A stretch of 64,000 nucleotides of DNA, taken from assembly GCA_031292175.1 (NCBI GenBank), contig JARLHQ010000028.1, positions 62,001 through 126,000 on the forward strand, given 5' to 3'. The notes beneath the pieces were generated by a model. That model did not search any database. It was not told the DNA's origin and was given only the letters and a program-made list of their open reading frames with translations. How positions within the stretch are numbered: the first letter of the stretch is position 1; each line of letters begins with the position of its first letter. The translations under genes and the position numbers were made by a program. This DNA comes from Humidesulfovibrio sp. Its GTDB lineage: Bacteria > Desulfobacterota > Desulfovibrionia > Desulfovibrionales > Desulfovibrionaceae. Of the stretch, positions 1 to 8,133 are shown piece after piece.

Positions 1-224
1 CCCGCTCCTTGGTTGCACCTTGCTCAAAAGCCGTGGTCAAGGCACGGCGCTTCCCTTATCAATTCCTTGCAGTATTGCGGCGCATTGTCAACGCCTTTCT
101 CGAAAACTCAGCAGGGCCTAGCCTCCCCGCGCGGGTTTGACGGGCGCTGGGGAAACAGGTAACGAACGCATAACGCATCGGCCGATTATGGCCTTAACTT
201 TACACTTGCAAGGAATTTAAGCGC

Positions 225-458
225 ATGGGCCAATTCGCTATCTCCGAAGACTCTTTCACCCTTGAGGAGCAGATCAAGTCCCTGGGGGATGATGAGCTTC
301 TGGACTTCTGGGAGGAGACCCAGCACATCTCGCGCATCATGAGCGCGGACCCGTTCATCGCCAGCGAACTTCCCAACGACGAGCAACTGCACCCGGAGTA
401 CGAGCGGCTCATCCTGCAGGAGCTGCAGGTGCGTTCAAGCCGCGGCGAACTGCGTTAA
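225..458 (+). CDS. Small acidic conserved-looking hypothetical protein (77 aa)
   Basis: I do not recognise a named family. The 77-residue product is strongly acidic, with no cysteines, signal peptide or membrane segment, and looks like a soluble helical protein. The ATG is preceded by AAGGAA at 210-215, a usable ribosome binding site. A TTGACG at 137-142 could be a -35 box, but no convincing -10 follows. A bidirectional hairpin terminator lies 30 bases after the stop, so this is a single-gene unit convergent with the tRNA operon. The two minus-strand ORFs covering the same bases look like frame shadows. Its reality is supported by the SD, the terminator and a protein-like composition; its function is unknown. 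Confidence 0.75.
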   Translation: MGQFAISEDSFTLEEQIKSLGDDELLDFWEETQHISRIMSADPFIASELPNDEQLHPEYERLILQELQVRSSRGELR

Positions 459-490
459 GCGGCGTCCGCCACTTTCCCGAACTGCCAAAG

Positions 491-525
491 AAAAAGGCCG
501 GTCCTTGCGGAGCGGCCTTTCTTTG
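491..525. terminator. Bidirectional intrinsic terminator
   Basis: The stem AAAGGCCG / CGGCCTTT encloses a short GC-rich inner stem. It is flanked by A-rich sequence on the left and T-rich sequence on the right, so it can end transcription of the 77-aa gene on the plus strand and of the tRNA operon on the minus strand. Confidence 0.75.
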
Positions 526-531
526 TGTCTT

Positions 532-606
<75 letters not shown>

Positions 607-628
607 TCATCATAATCGGAACGCCCCG

Positions 629-672
629 CATGGGGGATTTCAAAGGGGACCGGCCGAGGCCGATCCCCCATC
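629..672. repeat. Hairpin in the tRNA operon spacer
   Basis: ATGGGGGAT and ATCCCCCAT form an inverted repeat around a 24-base GC-rich loop between the last two tRNA-Gly genes. It may be a processing hairpin or a weak attenuator; no T run follows on either strand. Confidence 0.4.
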
Positions 673-679
673 AAGGACC

Positions 680-754
<75 letters not shown>

Positions 755-759
755 TCGTT

Positions 760-834
<75 letters not shown>

Positions 835-842
835 TTTTCTTT

Positions 843-917
<75 letters not shown>

Positions 918-931
918 TCAAAAGGGAGCCC

Positions 932-960
932 CTTTTACCTTTGCCCCCACAACCTGTCAA
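932..960 (-). promoter_or_regulatory. Promoter of the tRNA operon
   Basis: The minus strand has a perfect TTGACA (-35, 955-960), a 17-base spacer and TAAAAG (-10, 932-937), with the first tRNA starting 15 bases further on. A small palindrome, AGCGGA-CA-TCCGCT (960-973), abuts the -35 box. Confidence 0.75.
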
Positions 961-1068
961 GCGGACATCCGCTAGTTTTCCAGATTTTCTCAAAACCAGC
1001 GCTGCGGTTTCGAGGGTGGCGCAAGTCTTCGGTGAACCGGGTGAACCTCTACACAAGGATGGCCCCTC

Positions 1069-1095
1069 TGACAACCCTCGCGGGGTGTCATTTTT
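1069..1095 (+). terminator. Orphan terminator-like hairpin upstream of dksA
   Basis: TGACAACCC and GGGGTGTCA pair with one mismatch around a TCGC loop, followed directly by TTTTT. No plus-strand gene precedes it, so it may end a short untranslated RNA, act as an attenuator in the dksA leader, or stop leftward-escaping antisense transcription. Confidence 0.5.
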
Positions 1096-1206
1096 CAGGG
1101 TCTTTACAACTCCTCTGGTTTTGGTTTATCAGGCGCATTCGTTTGTACTCGGAGGGGCCAGCTGCGTTTTTAGGCAAGGCCGTCCCTCCCATCCAGGAGA
1201 TTGCCC

Positions 1207-1569
1207 ATGGAAGCTAAGGATATTCAGTTCTTCCGGGACATGCTCAACTCCATGCTGGAGGATATTCTCCAGAAGGGGCAGGCCACCATCGACGACATGA
1301 CCGAAACCGTCGAGGTGTACGCCGATCCAGCCGACCGCGCCACGGCCGAGTCCGACCGGGCCTTCACGCTGCGCCTGCGTGACCGCGAACGCAAGCTCAT
1401 CAAGAAGATCCAGCAGGCTCTGACCCGCATCGAGGAAGGCGAATTTGGCGTTTGCGTGGAATGCGGCGACGAGATAGGCATCGCCCGTCTCAAGGCCCGC
1501 CCCATGACCACCCTGTGCATCAACTGCAAGAGCAAACAGGAAGAAGACGAGATGGTCCGGGGCGACTAG
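1207..1569 (+). CDS. dksA: DksA/TraR-family RNA polymerase-binding regulator
   Basis: 120-residue DksA-type protein that binds the RNA polymerase secondary channel and, in the known family, modulates initiation together with ppGpp. An N-terminal coiled coil carries DPADRA at residues 40-45, matching the D-x-x-D-x-A tip motif of DksA. A four-cysteine zinc finger follows (C83, C86, C104, C107). It is shorter than the 151-residue E. coli protein. I chose the ATG at 1207, because AGGAGA lies 7 bases upstream, over the TTG at 1201 used in the ORF track. The NFACT gene follows 65 bases later on the same strand. The family call is solid; whether it is the main DksA or a paralogue cannot be told here. 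Confidence 0.9.
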   Translation: MEAKDIQFFRDMLNSMLEDILQKGQATIDDMTETVEVYADPADRATAESDRAFTLRLRDRERKLIKKIQQALTRIEEGEFGVCVECGDEIGIARLKARPMTTLCINCKSKQEEDEMVRGD

Positions 1570-1634
1570 CCTCCCCCGAGCCGTAACGCCCAGGAAAACG
1601 CGTTTTTGGAGGTATCCGGCCAGGAGGTCGACGG

Positions 1635-3143
1635 ATGGAAGCAAACTTCTTCCGCTTCCTGGCAGGAGAACTGGCGACGGCCCTCACCGGTCAGCGCGTT
1701 GAAAAGGTCCACGGTCCGGCGGATGGGGTATTGATCCTCACGCTTTACGGACAGGGCCGCAAATCGAACTTGGTCTTCAGGCCCGTCAAACAGGCGGGCC
1801 TTCTCTTTGTCACGGACGAACGTCCGCAGAATCCCCTGGCCGCTCCGGCGCGGGTCATGTGGCTGCGCAAGCGGCTCACTGGTCGGCGTCTGCTCTCTTG
1901 CCGCGCCGACTGGCCCAATCTTCGCCTGGCCTTCTCCCTCTCCCCACGCGACGTGCCCGACGCGGGCCAATGGCTTGTGCTGGACCTGCGCGAAGACCTC
2001 ACCCTGACCGAGGATTTTCCGCTCCAGCCAGAACCCGGCTGGCCCGATCTGCCCCGTCTGCTCGATGGGGTGGACGTTTGGCGTGAATTTCCTCAAGCCA
2101 CGCCGCCTCTGCGCAAGCACCTGGCCGCTCTGGCGCAAACCAACCCTGATCAGGCCGAGCGTCTGCTCGCACGACTTGCCGCAGGCCAGTCCGACGGTTT
2201 TTATCTGCCGCAGTCCGGTCCGCCCCAGGCGTGGCCGCCCCTTCCCGACGCGCGGGAAAGCACCCGCTACGAATCGGCACGGGAGGCGGCGCAGGCCTAT
2301 GGTGAACGCGCCCTGTTCGCCCACCTGGGACAGCTCGAAGCGCGTGAGGATCTGGACCAGGCCGCAACCGCGCGCAAGCGCCTGACGCGGCAACTGGCCC
2401 TCCTGGACAAGGACGAGACACGCCACCGCGCCCTGGCCGAACTGGCAATACCGGCCGAGGCGCTTCAAATCGCTCTTTCCAGCATGAATTCCACGCCGCA
2501 AGTCCAAAGCATCACCCTGGACCATCCCGTGCACGGTCCGCAACAGGTGCCCCTCGCCCCACGCCTCAGCCCTGTCGAAAACATGGCGCAGTTGTTCCGG
2601 CAAGCCGCCAAGGGGCGCCGGGGCCTGGAACACGTGGCCCGCCGCCGCACACAACTCCTTGCGGGCATTGGGCCGGAGATCCTGCCCGCCAGAAGCGCCG
2701 GATCCCCGGCCAAGGCCGCCCCCCCTGCCCCCGTCGCCCTGCCCAAGCGCTACCAGGGCTTGGCCGTGGCCATGTTCCGCACCTCAGACGGTTTTCTCGT
2801 GCTGCGCGGCAAAAGCAGCCAAGCCAACCACGACATGCTCTCACGAGCGGCCTCGCCCCACGACTACTGGCTACACGCCGCGGGCGGCCCCAGCGCGCAT
2901 GTCATCTTGCGGCGCGACTATCCGGACCAGCCTGTGCCCGAGCAAAGCCTCGTCGAAGCCGCCATCCTCTGTGCGCTCAAGAGCTACCGCAAGGACGACG
3001 CCAAGGCCGAGGTGCTCCTCGCCCGCGTCAAGGACGTGCGCAAGGTCAAGGGCGCGGCCATCGGCTCGGTGGCCGTGGACGAGGTGGAGCGCATGCTGCT
3101 GGTGGGGCTGGACCCGGAGTTGGAAAAGCGCCTCACCGTGTAG
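1635..3143 (+). CDS. NFACT-domain protein (RqcH-like)
   Basis: 502-residue protein with an NFACT-N domain at the N-terminus, a central helical or coiled-coil region with proline-rich linker, and an NFACT-R domain near the C-terminus. The signature DYWLHAAGGPSAHVIL begins around residue 410. Family members (RqcH, NEMF, fibronectin-binding-like proteins) bind stalled 50S-peptidyl-tRNA and add alanine tails for degradation. The length is slightly below the roughly 570 residues of Bacillus RqcH. The start is well set by AGGAGG seven bases upstream of the ATG. It runs co-directionally after dksA. Ribosome quality control is inferred from the family only. Confidence 0.85.
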   Translation: MEANFFRFLAGELATALTGQRVEKVHGPADGVLILTLYGQGRKSNLVFRPVKQAGLLFVTDERPQNPLAAPARVMWLRKRLTGRRLLSCRADWPNLRLAFSLSPRDVPDAGQWLVLDLREDLTLTEDFPLQPEPGWPDLPRLLDGVDVWREFPQATPPLRKHLAALAQTNPDQAERLLARLAAGQSDGFYLPQSGPPQAWPPLPDARESTRYESAREAAQAYGERALFAHLGQLEAREDLDQAATARKRLTRQLALLDKDETRHRALAELAIPAEALQIALSSMNSTPQVQSITLDHPVHGPQQVPLAPRLSPVENMAQLFRQAAKGRRGLEHVARRRTQLLAGIGPEILPARSAGSPAKAAPPAPVALPKRYQGLAVAMFRTSDGFLVLRGKSSQANHDMLSRAASPHDYWLHAAGGPSAHVILRRDYPDQPVPEQSLVEAAILCALKSYRKDDAKAEVLLARVKDVRKVKGAAIGSVAVDEVERMLLVGLDPELEKRLTV

Positions 3144-3148
3144 CCGCG

Positions 3149-3186
3149 AAAAAAAGGGCGGACGGGAGATCTCCTCCCGTCCGCCC
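3149..3186 (-). terminator. Intrinsic terminator of the TSUP gene
   Basis: A 13-bp stem (GGGCGGACGGGAG and its complement) is followed by seven T on the minus strand, placing it 40 bases after the TSUP stop codon. Nothing T-rich follows on the plus strand, so it mainly serves the minus gene. Confidence 0.85.
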
Positions 3187-3226
3187 CAACCGGCTTCACT
3201 TGAATTATCGCCCGAAATGCGCGCGG

Positions 3227-3988
3227 TCAGCGCACCAGGTAGAAGATTCCGACAATAGTGCCGATGACGATGACGATCCGCCGCAGGACAAGCGGCCGGA
3301 TGCGCCCAGCCATACGTCCGCCGAGCACACCACCCGCTATCGCGCCCACGGCCATGACGAGCGCGGCGGGCCACACGACCTGCCCAGAAAAGAGGAAAAA
3401 CACACCAGCGGCGATATTGATGACGAGGGACAGGGCCTGTTTCAAGGCGTTCAGACGCGTCAATGAATCCGCAATGATCAGCCCCAGCACGGCGATAATG
3501 ATGACGCTGACGCCCGCTCCGAAGAAACCGCCGTATATGGCCGCAGGCAGAACGGGCAGAATGGACCAGGCGTCGTGCAGCGAGCCCCCCTCCCCCTTGC
3601 CCGCGCTGCGCATGAGCCACGCGCGGATACGGTCTTGCTGGGCCATGAGGATGACGGCCATGAAAATGAGGTAGGGCACGACCTTGTGGAACATCTGGTC
3701 CTCAGTGTGCAGCAGCAGCACTCCGCCACCAAGGCCGCCAAGCACGCCCACCGGAAGAAGAAGAAGCATGCGCAGCCGCTGCCCGCGCAGATCCTTCAGC
3801 TGGGCCAGGGTTGCGCCCAGGTAGCCGGGACACAGGGCCACGGTGTTCGTAATATTCGCCGCGACGATGGGCACGCCCACCGCCGTGAGCACGGGGAAGG
3901 TGATAAGCGTGCCGCCGCCAGCCAGCGCGTTCACCGCGCCGCCAAAAACCGCGGCTATTCCAACGATCAGCAACTGCCAGATTTCCAT
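3227..3988 (-). CDS. TSUP family (TauE/SafE-type) anion permease
   Basis: 253-residue inner-membrane protein with about seven or eight hydrophobic helices and two repeats. The family-typical glycine-rich start GGAVNALAGGG (residues 16-26) recurs in altered form as YGGFFGAGVSV in the second half. TSUP proteins export or import sulfonates, sulfite and similar small anions; the substrate here cannot be read from sequence. The ATG at 3988 has a modest AAAGG upstream. It is transcribed divergently from an AraC regulator, and the two promoters overlap, so that regulator is the likely controller. A strong terminator follows. Confidence 0.88.
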   Translation of the reverse strand: MEIWQLLIVGIAAVFGGAVNALAGGGTLITFPVLTAVGVPIVAANITNTVALCPGYLGATLAQLKDLRGQRLRMLLLLPVGVLGGLGGGVLLLHTEDQMFHKVVPYLIFMAVILMAQQDRIRAWLMRSAGKGEGGSLHDAWSILPVLPAAIYGGFFGAGVSVIIIAVLGLIIADSLTRLNALKQALSLVINIAAGVFFLFSGQVVWPAALVMAVGAIAGGVLGGRMAGRIRPLVLRRIVIVIGTIVGIFYLVR

Positions 3989-4053
3989 GACTGCCTTTTG
4001 TGGAAGGTGTGGGGTCGCGCCGTCCGGACGCAGGGGAGGACGACATTTTCTTA

Positions 4054-4082
4054 TTGGTCCTCTATGGCATCTGGGCTATAGT
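4054..4082 (+). promoter_or_regulatory. Promoter of the AraC-family gene
   Basis: TTGGTC (4054-4059), 17-base spacer, TATAGT (4077-4082). The -10 lies in the palindrome CTATAG and so is shared with the opposite promoter. Confidence 0.55.
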
Positions 4083-4103
4083 CGTCTGTCGCCGAAACGA
4101 CAA
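4075..4103 (-). promoter_or_regulatory. Promoter of the TSUP gene
   Basis: On the minus strand: TTGTCG (4098-4103), 17-base spacer, TATAGC (4075-4080). It uses the same CTATAG core as the plus-strand promoter in the opposite direction. Confidence 0.5.
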
Positions 4104-4118
4104 AAGATGTCGCCAAAC
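4087..4118 (+). promoter_or_regulatory. Direct-repeat operator, probably for the AraC regulator
   Basis: TGTCGCCGAAAC (4087-4098) and TGTCGCCAAAC (4108-4118) are direct repeats whose starts are exactly 21 bases apart, two helical turns. This is the arrangement AraC-family dimers commonly bind. The first repeat covers the TSUP -35 region; the second overlaps the first possible ATG of the regulator. Confidence 0.5.
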
Positions 4119-4931
4119 AGACAAGTGCTTATGGAACGCATCCTGCCCTCGTTCTCCACCCTGCCCCGGCCCGTGTTTCCGCGTGTCGAGGCCCTGACGC
4201 GCCCCTCATGGGTGCGCGAGCACGCCCATGACTGGATACAACTCTCCTACGCCACCAGAGGCGTGCTTGGTGTGCGCACACGCCAGGGCAGCTATCTGGC
4301 GCCGCCACAGCGAGCCATCTGGATTCCACCGGGCCTGCCGCACAGCGTGGTCACCACCGAACGCACGCAGATGCGCAGCCTGTACATCGCCCCGTCTGCC
4401 GCGCCCTGGGGCTGGCCCCAGTGCCGTGTGCTTAGCGTCACGCCTCTGGTGCGCGAACTGATCCGCGCGGTGACGCATCTTCCGGAGGACTATGACGAGA
4501 CTGGCCCAGCCGGGCGGCTTGTTACTGTGTTGTTGGATCAACTGGCCGGTCTGAAGGAAGTGCGCTTCTCCCTGCCGCTGCCCGTGGACGAGCGGCTTCT
4601 TCGGGTAAGCGCAGCCCTGGAAAGCCAGCCCGACGACCGGCGCACGCTGACTGAAATGGCGAAATGCGCAGGCCTTTCCTCACGCACGCTGACGCGGCTT
4701 TTCCTGCGCGACACGGGGCTCTCCTTCCGGGCCTGGCGCAGACGGTTGCGGCTGCTCAAGTCCCTGGACGGGCTGGAGGCTGGCAACAGCGTTACGGCTG
4801 TGGCGCTGGATTCCGGCTACACATCCACCTCGGCGTTCATCGCAGCCTTCCGGCATGAATTTGGCGTTACGCCGCGCGGAGCCGTGCAGGATCTGCCGCA
4901 ACCCGACATGCCATGCCAGGATCTCAAATAG
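4107..4931 (+). CDS. AraC-family transcriptional regulator with cupin N-domain
   Basis: 274-residue regulator: an N-terminal cupin-like sensing domain (HAHDW, IPPGLPH) and a C-terminal double helix-turn-helix of the AraC type, with TLTEMAKCAGLSSRTLTRLF and the second-helix region SVTAVALDSGYTSTSAFIAAF. The ORF track extends upstream into the TSUP gene; that part is shadow. Two ATGs are possible, 4107 and 4131, neither with a good SD. The 4107 codon lies inside an operator-like repeat, which slightly favours 4131. It is divergent from the TSUP permease, so local regulation of that transporter is the simplest role. The inducer is unknown. Confidence 0.85.
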   Translation: MSPNRQVLMERILPSFSTLPRPVFPRVEALTRPSWVREHAHDWIQLSYATRGVLGVRTRQGSYLAPPQRAIWIPPGLPHSVVTTERTQMRSLYIAPSAAPWGWPQCRVLSVTPLVRELIRAVTHLPEDYDETGPAGRLVTVLLDQLAGLKEVRFSLPLPVDERLLRVSAALESQPDDRRTLTEMAKCAGLSSRTLTRLFLRDTGLSFRAWRRRLRLLKSLDGLEAGNSVTAVALDSGYTSTSAFIAAFRHEFGVTPRGAVQDLPQPDMPCQDLK

Positions 4932-4954
4932 GCGCGCACTGCCGAACCTGAGCG

Positions 4955-4989
4955 CAAAAAAAGACGCGCTGGGGCGCGTCTCTCGTTTT
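4955..4989. terminator. Bidirectional terminator between AraC and lysozyme-like genes
   Basis: The stem AGACGCGC / GCGCGTCT has a TGGG loop, seven A on the left and CTCGTTTT on the right, so it can terminate both converging genes. The minus-strand form is the stronger. Confidence 0.8.
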
Positions 4990-5010
4990 GCAAAGACTGA
5001 CGGGATTTGG

Positions 5011-6057
5011 CTACACAATGCGGTTCATGTTTTGTTTTTCCAGCATGGCGAGCACCATGCCCTTTTCCTGCTCAAGCCTTCCGCGCACACTAGCGCGCAC
5101 GGCGTCGGTGGAGCCGCCGAACTGGTGCTGACGCTTGTTGTACACCTCGCTCACAAGGGCCTGCTCAAATCCGGTGGCGGCGCCGGACAGAGCATTCGTG
5201 TGGGTGCCGGTCTTGCCCAGGAACTTGTCGATCGCCTGATTGAAGATGCGCGCCGCGCCGCTGGCCCCGTGCTGCACGGCGGTGCTAAAGAGCGCCTCGC
5301 GCAGGGCGGGTTTGGCGGTCTCAATGTCCACGCCGGTCTGCTCCAAAATCTTTTCACGGGCAGGCTGGTAGTGGTCCTTCTTGATGAAATCCGTTTGCAG
5401 CTTCTCGAACTTGTCCGGACTCTCCGCCGCGATCCTGGCCCACTCGGCAGGCATGCGCCCCTGGGATGAGCCGGTGTTGGCCGGACCGGAACGACGCAGG
5501 CGATCAGCCATCGCAGGCTCACGCTCGGCCAAAAAACTCAAAAAACGGTTCATGGTTCCGGCACGGGAAGAAATCTGGAATTTGCCGTAGCTGGTGCCGC
5601 CGGTGCGGTCGTACCCGATCGCCGCGATGCCCTTGTCGCCGGACTCGAAGAGCGCGGCGATGGACCCGAGGTCTTGAGCGCTCGGGTTGCGCGTCAACGC
5701 TTGCTCCGGAATCGCCGCGAGGTCCGGCTTCTTCAAGGCGGGCATCCCCTGCCCGGTCAACCTTGCGATGGTGGACAGGGCGTCCATCATCATGGAGTCG
5801 TTCATCATCCCGCCATCCAGGCCCATGGCGGGGTTGGCTGCCTGCTCATCCGTGGACTGACTGGCGTTGATAGCCTGCTGGGCCATGCGCATCTGCGCCT
5901 GAAAGGCGATGGTCTTGGGATCCAGCTTCTCGCCCGCCGCGGCCCCAAGCGAAAGCCCAGACAGACCGCCTTGCCCGCCCAGGCCATTAAGCCCCCCGCC
6001 GGACTCGGCCTGCTGCAGGATGCGAATGGTATCCGAAATATTCATGTTGCCGGACAT
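5011..6057 (-). CDS. Probable lysozyme-fold cell-wall hydrolase (VgrG-related / chitosanase-like)
   Basis: 348-residue protein. The first 110 residues are glycine, alanine and methionine rich and look disordered. The rest resembles a lysozyme-like (GH46/chitosanase-type) module often annotated as VgrG-related in Desulfovibrio relatives, with IAAIGYDRTGGTSYGKFQIS and a long helical tail. There is no signal peptide. The chosen ATG at 6057 has GGAGG eight bases upstream; the ORF-track start at 6165 is not supported. Murein or polysaccharide cleavage is an inference from fold resemblance, and the catalytic residues are not certain. A flagellar or secretion-associated muramidase is possible, but no flagellar genes are nearby. 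Confidence 0.6.
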   Translation of the reverse strand: MSGNMNISDTIRILQQAESGGGLNGLGGQGGLSGLSLGAAAGEKLDPKTIAFQAQMRMAQQAINASQSTDEQAANPAMGLDGGMMNDSMMMDALSTIARLTGQGMPALKKPDLAAIPEQALTRNPSAQDLGSIAALFESGDKGIAAIGYDRTGGTSYGKFQISSRAGTMNRFLSFLAEREPAMADRLRRSGPANTGSSQGRMPAEWARIAAESPDKFEKLQTDFIKKDHYQPAREKILEQTGVDIETAKPALREALFSTAVQHGASGAARIFNQAIDKFLGKTGTHTNALSGAATGFEQALVSEVYNKRQHQFGGSTDAVRASVRGRLEQEKGMVLAMLEKQNMNRIV

Positions 6058-6182
6058 CTGCTCCCTCCGGTGTCGGCTCCTGCGGGACGTAGCCCATGTC
6101 AGGAGGTTGGCGTCGACACGTTCTCGGAGGGAGGCAAAGCATGGACCGTGCCTATAACGAATCACAATGCAATATTGGGATG

Positions 6183-7346
6183 TTACAGCAAAGCGTCACC
6201 GACCAGAAAGGCCGACAGACGCAGGTCCGTCAGAACCTTGGCCAGCAGCCGGGAATGCCCCGAGGGAAAGGCGAAGCGCGAAAGCTCCGCCGGAGTGACG
6301 AAACGCGCCTCGTCGGCCTCGTTGAGGCGGAACTGCGTTTCCGGGTCCACGCCGGGCGCGGCCTGACAAAAATAACCGTGCAGGGTGATGCGGTAGCGCG
6401 TGTAGCTGGTGCGCAACACGCCGATCTTGGCACCCGCCGCGACGCGCAACTCCGTCTCCTCCCGGTACTCACGCACCAGAGTCTCTTCCGGCGTCTCGCC
6501 CTCCTCCATCACCCCGCCGGGAAACTCCCACAGGCCCGGCCACACATCGCCCAACCGGCGCTTCTGGATAAAGATCCGGCCACGGCTGGCCAGCACGCCG
6601 CAGGCCATGTTCACGCGGATGATCTCCGGCCCCGGCTTCAGCACCGGCCGCAACTCCGCCGTGCCATGTGCGCGGCCCAGGCAATGCGGGGAAATGGGAC
6701 AGCCCGGACAGTTAGGCTTGCGGGGCTGGCAGACCAGTGCGCCGAGTTCCATGAGCGCCTGATTGAAGGCGCGCGCACGGTGCGGATCAAGGAGTTCCGT
6801 AGCGGCAGCCTCGATGCGCCGCCTGACCGCAGGAACGCCCACAGGCTCGCCGATGTCCAGCACGCGCGAGAGCACGCGCAAGACATTTGCGTCCACTGCG
6901 GGCACGGGCGCGTTGAAGGCCACGCTGGCGATGGCCCCGGCCGTGTACGGCCCCACGCCAGGCAAGGCGCGGATGGCGCTGGCGTCGCGCGGGAATGCGC
7001 CGCCGTGCCGTTCCATGATGCTCCGCGCGGCGCGGCGCAGATTACGGGCGCGGGAATAGTAACCCAGGCCCTCCCAGAGCTTGAGCACCTCGTCCTCGCT
7101 CGCGGCGTCCAGGCTTTGCACGTCCGGGAAGCGCGCCACAAAGCGCTCGAAGTAGGCCACGCCCCGTTCCATCTGCGTCTGCTGGAGCATGATCTCCGAC
7201 AGCCAGACATGGTAGGGGTCGAGCGTGCGGCGCCAGGGCAGGTCGCGCGCGTTCGCCGCGAACCAATCCAGCAGATCCTGGCGAAAGACTGCGACATTGA
7301 TCACCCCGGCGATGCTTTCCGGGGACAGGGGAATACTGCGGGGCAC
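6183..7346 (-). CDS. mutY: A/G-specific adenine glycosylase MutY with Nudix-like C-domain
   Basis: 387 residues. The protein removes adenine mispaired with 8-oxoguanine. Visible elements: catalytic Glu51 in SEIMLQQTQ, helix-hairpin-helix LPGVGPYTAG (128-137), catalytic Asp152 in VPAVDANVL, and a [4Fe-4S] loop C206-x6-C213-x2-C216-x5-C222. The C-terminal Nudix-like domain carries an almost complete Nudix box (278-300, final G replaced by E), better preserved than in most MutY proteins. The GTG start sits one base after the gpmA stop, and AAAGG within the gpmA tail serves as SD, so the two are translationally linked. Confidence 0.93.
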   Translation of the reverse strand: MPRSIPLSPESIAGVINVAVFRQDLLDWFAANARDLPWRRTLDPYHVWLSEIMLQQTQMERGVAYFERFVARFPDVQSLDAASEDEVLKLWEGLGYYSRARNLRRAARSIMERHGGAFPRDASAIRALPGVGPYTAGAIASVAFNAPVPAVDANVLRVLSRVLDIGEPVGVPAVRRRIEAAATELLDPHRARAFNQALMELGALVCQPRKPNCPGCPISPHCLGRAHGTAELRPVLKPGPEIIRVNMACGVLASRGRIFIQKRRLGDVWPGLWEFPGGVMEEGETPEETLVREYREETELRVAAGAKIGVLRTSYTRYRITLHGYFCQAAPGVDPETQFRLNEADEARFVTPAELSRFAFPSGHSRLLAKVLTDLRLSAFLVGDALL

Positions 7347-7347
7347 G

Positions 7348-8091
7348 CTAGCCTTTGGCCTGATTGGCCACGGCCTGGGCGGCTGCGGCCACGGCCTCCG
7401 GATCGCCCAGGTAACGGCGGCCCAGGGATTTGAGGTTGTCGTCCAAGGTATACACCAGGGGCACGCCCGTGGGGATATTCAACGCCGCCACGTCGGCGTC
7501 GCTCATGCCGTCAAGGTACTTGACCAGACCGCGCAGGGAGTTGCCGTGCGCGGCCACGATAAGACGCTGGCCGCTCTTGATCTGCGGAGCCAGCACCTCG
7601 TGCCAGTAGGGCATGACCCGCTCGATGGTGAGCTTGAGGCTCTCCGCGCGGGGCAGTTCGGCATCGGTAAGCTTGGCGTACCGAGGATCGAAACCGGGGA
7701 AACGCGAATCCGTCGGATCGAGCGGCGGCGGCGGCACGTCAAAACTGCGCCGCCACTGGAACACCTGCTCCGCACTGTACTTGTGCGCCGTCTCGGCCTT
7801 GTTCAGCCCCTGCAACGCGCCATAGTGGCGTTCATTGAGCCGCCAGGTGGTCTCAACCGGCAGCCACATGAGGTCCATGCGCTCCAGCACCACCCACAGG
7901 GTGCGGATGGCCCGCCGGAGGTAGGATGTGTGGCAGCGGTCGAAGGTGAAGCCGCCCTCCTGCAGCAAACGCGCGCCCGACTCAGCCTCAAGAAGCCCCT
8001 GGTCGGAGAGGTCCACGTCGGTCCAGCCAGTGAAGCGGTTCTCCAGGTTCCACACGCTCTGGCCATGGCGGATGAGCACAAGGGTATGCAT
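7348..8091 (-). CDS. gpmA: 2,3-bisphosphoglycerate-dependent phosphoglycerate mutase
   Basis: 247 residues, the normal size for the cofactor-dependent enzyme that interconverts 3- and 2-phosphoglycerate in glycolysis and gluconeogenesis. Motifs include the catalytic [10 protein letters not shown] near the start, [25 protein letters not shown] and AAHGNSLRG with the second active-site His. AGGAGG six bases before the ATG makes the start secure. It lies 42 bases downstream of the zinc-knuckle membrane protein and directly before mutY, probably one transcript. Confidence 0.95.
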   Translation of the reverse strand: MHTLVLIRHGQSVWNLENRFTGWTDVDLSDQGLLEAESGARLLQEGGFTFDRCHTSYLRRAIRTLWVVLERMDLMWLPVETTWRLNERHYGALQGLNKAETAHKYSAEQVFQWRRSFDVPPPPLDPTDSRFPGFDPRYAKLTDAELPRAESLKLTIERVMPYWHEVLAPQIKSGQRLIVAAHGNSLRGLVKYLDGMSDADVAALNIPTGVPLVYTLDDNLKSLGRRYLGDPEAVAAAAQAVANQAKG

Positions 8092-8133
8092 CGCGAACCT
8101 CCTGCCGCCGTGCTGGCGGGTTTGGGTGAGTGG

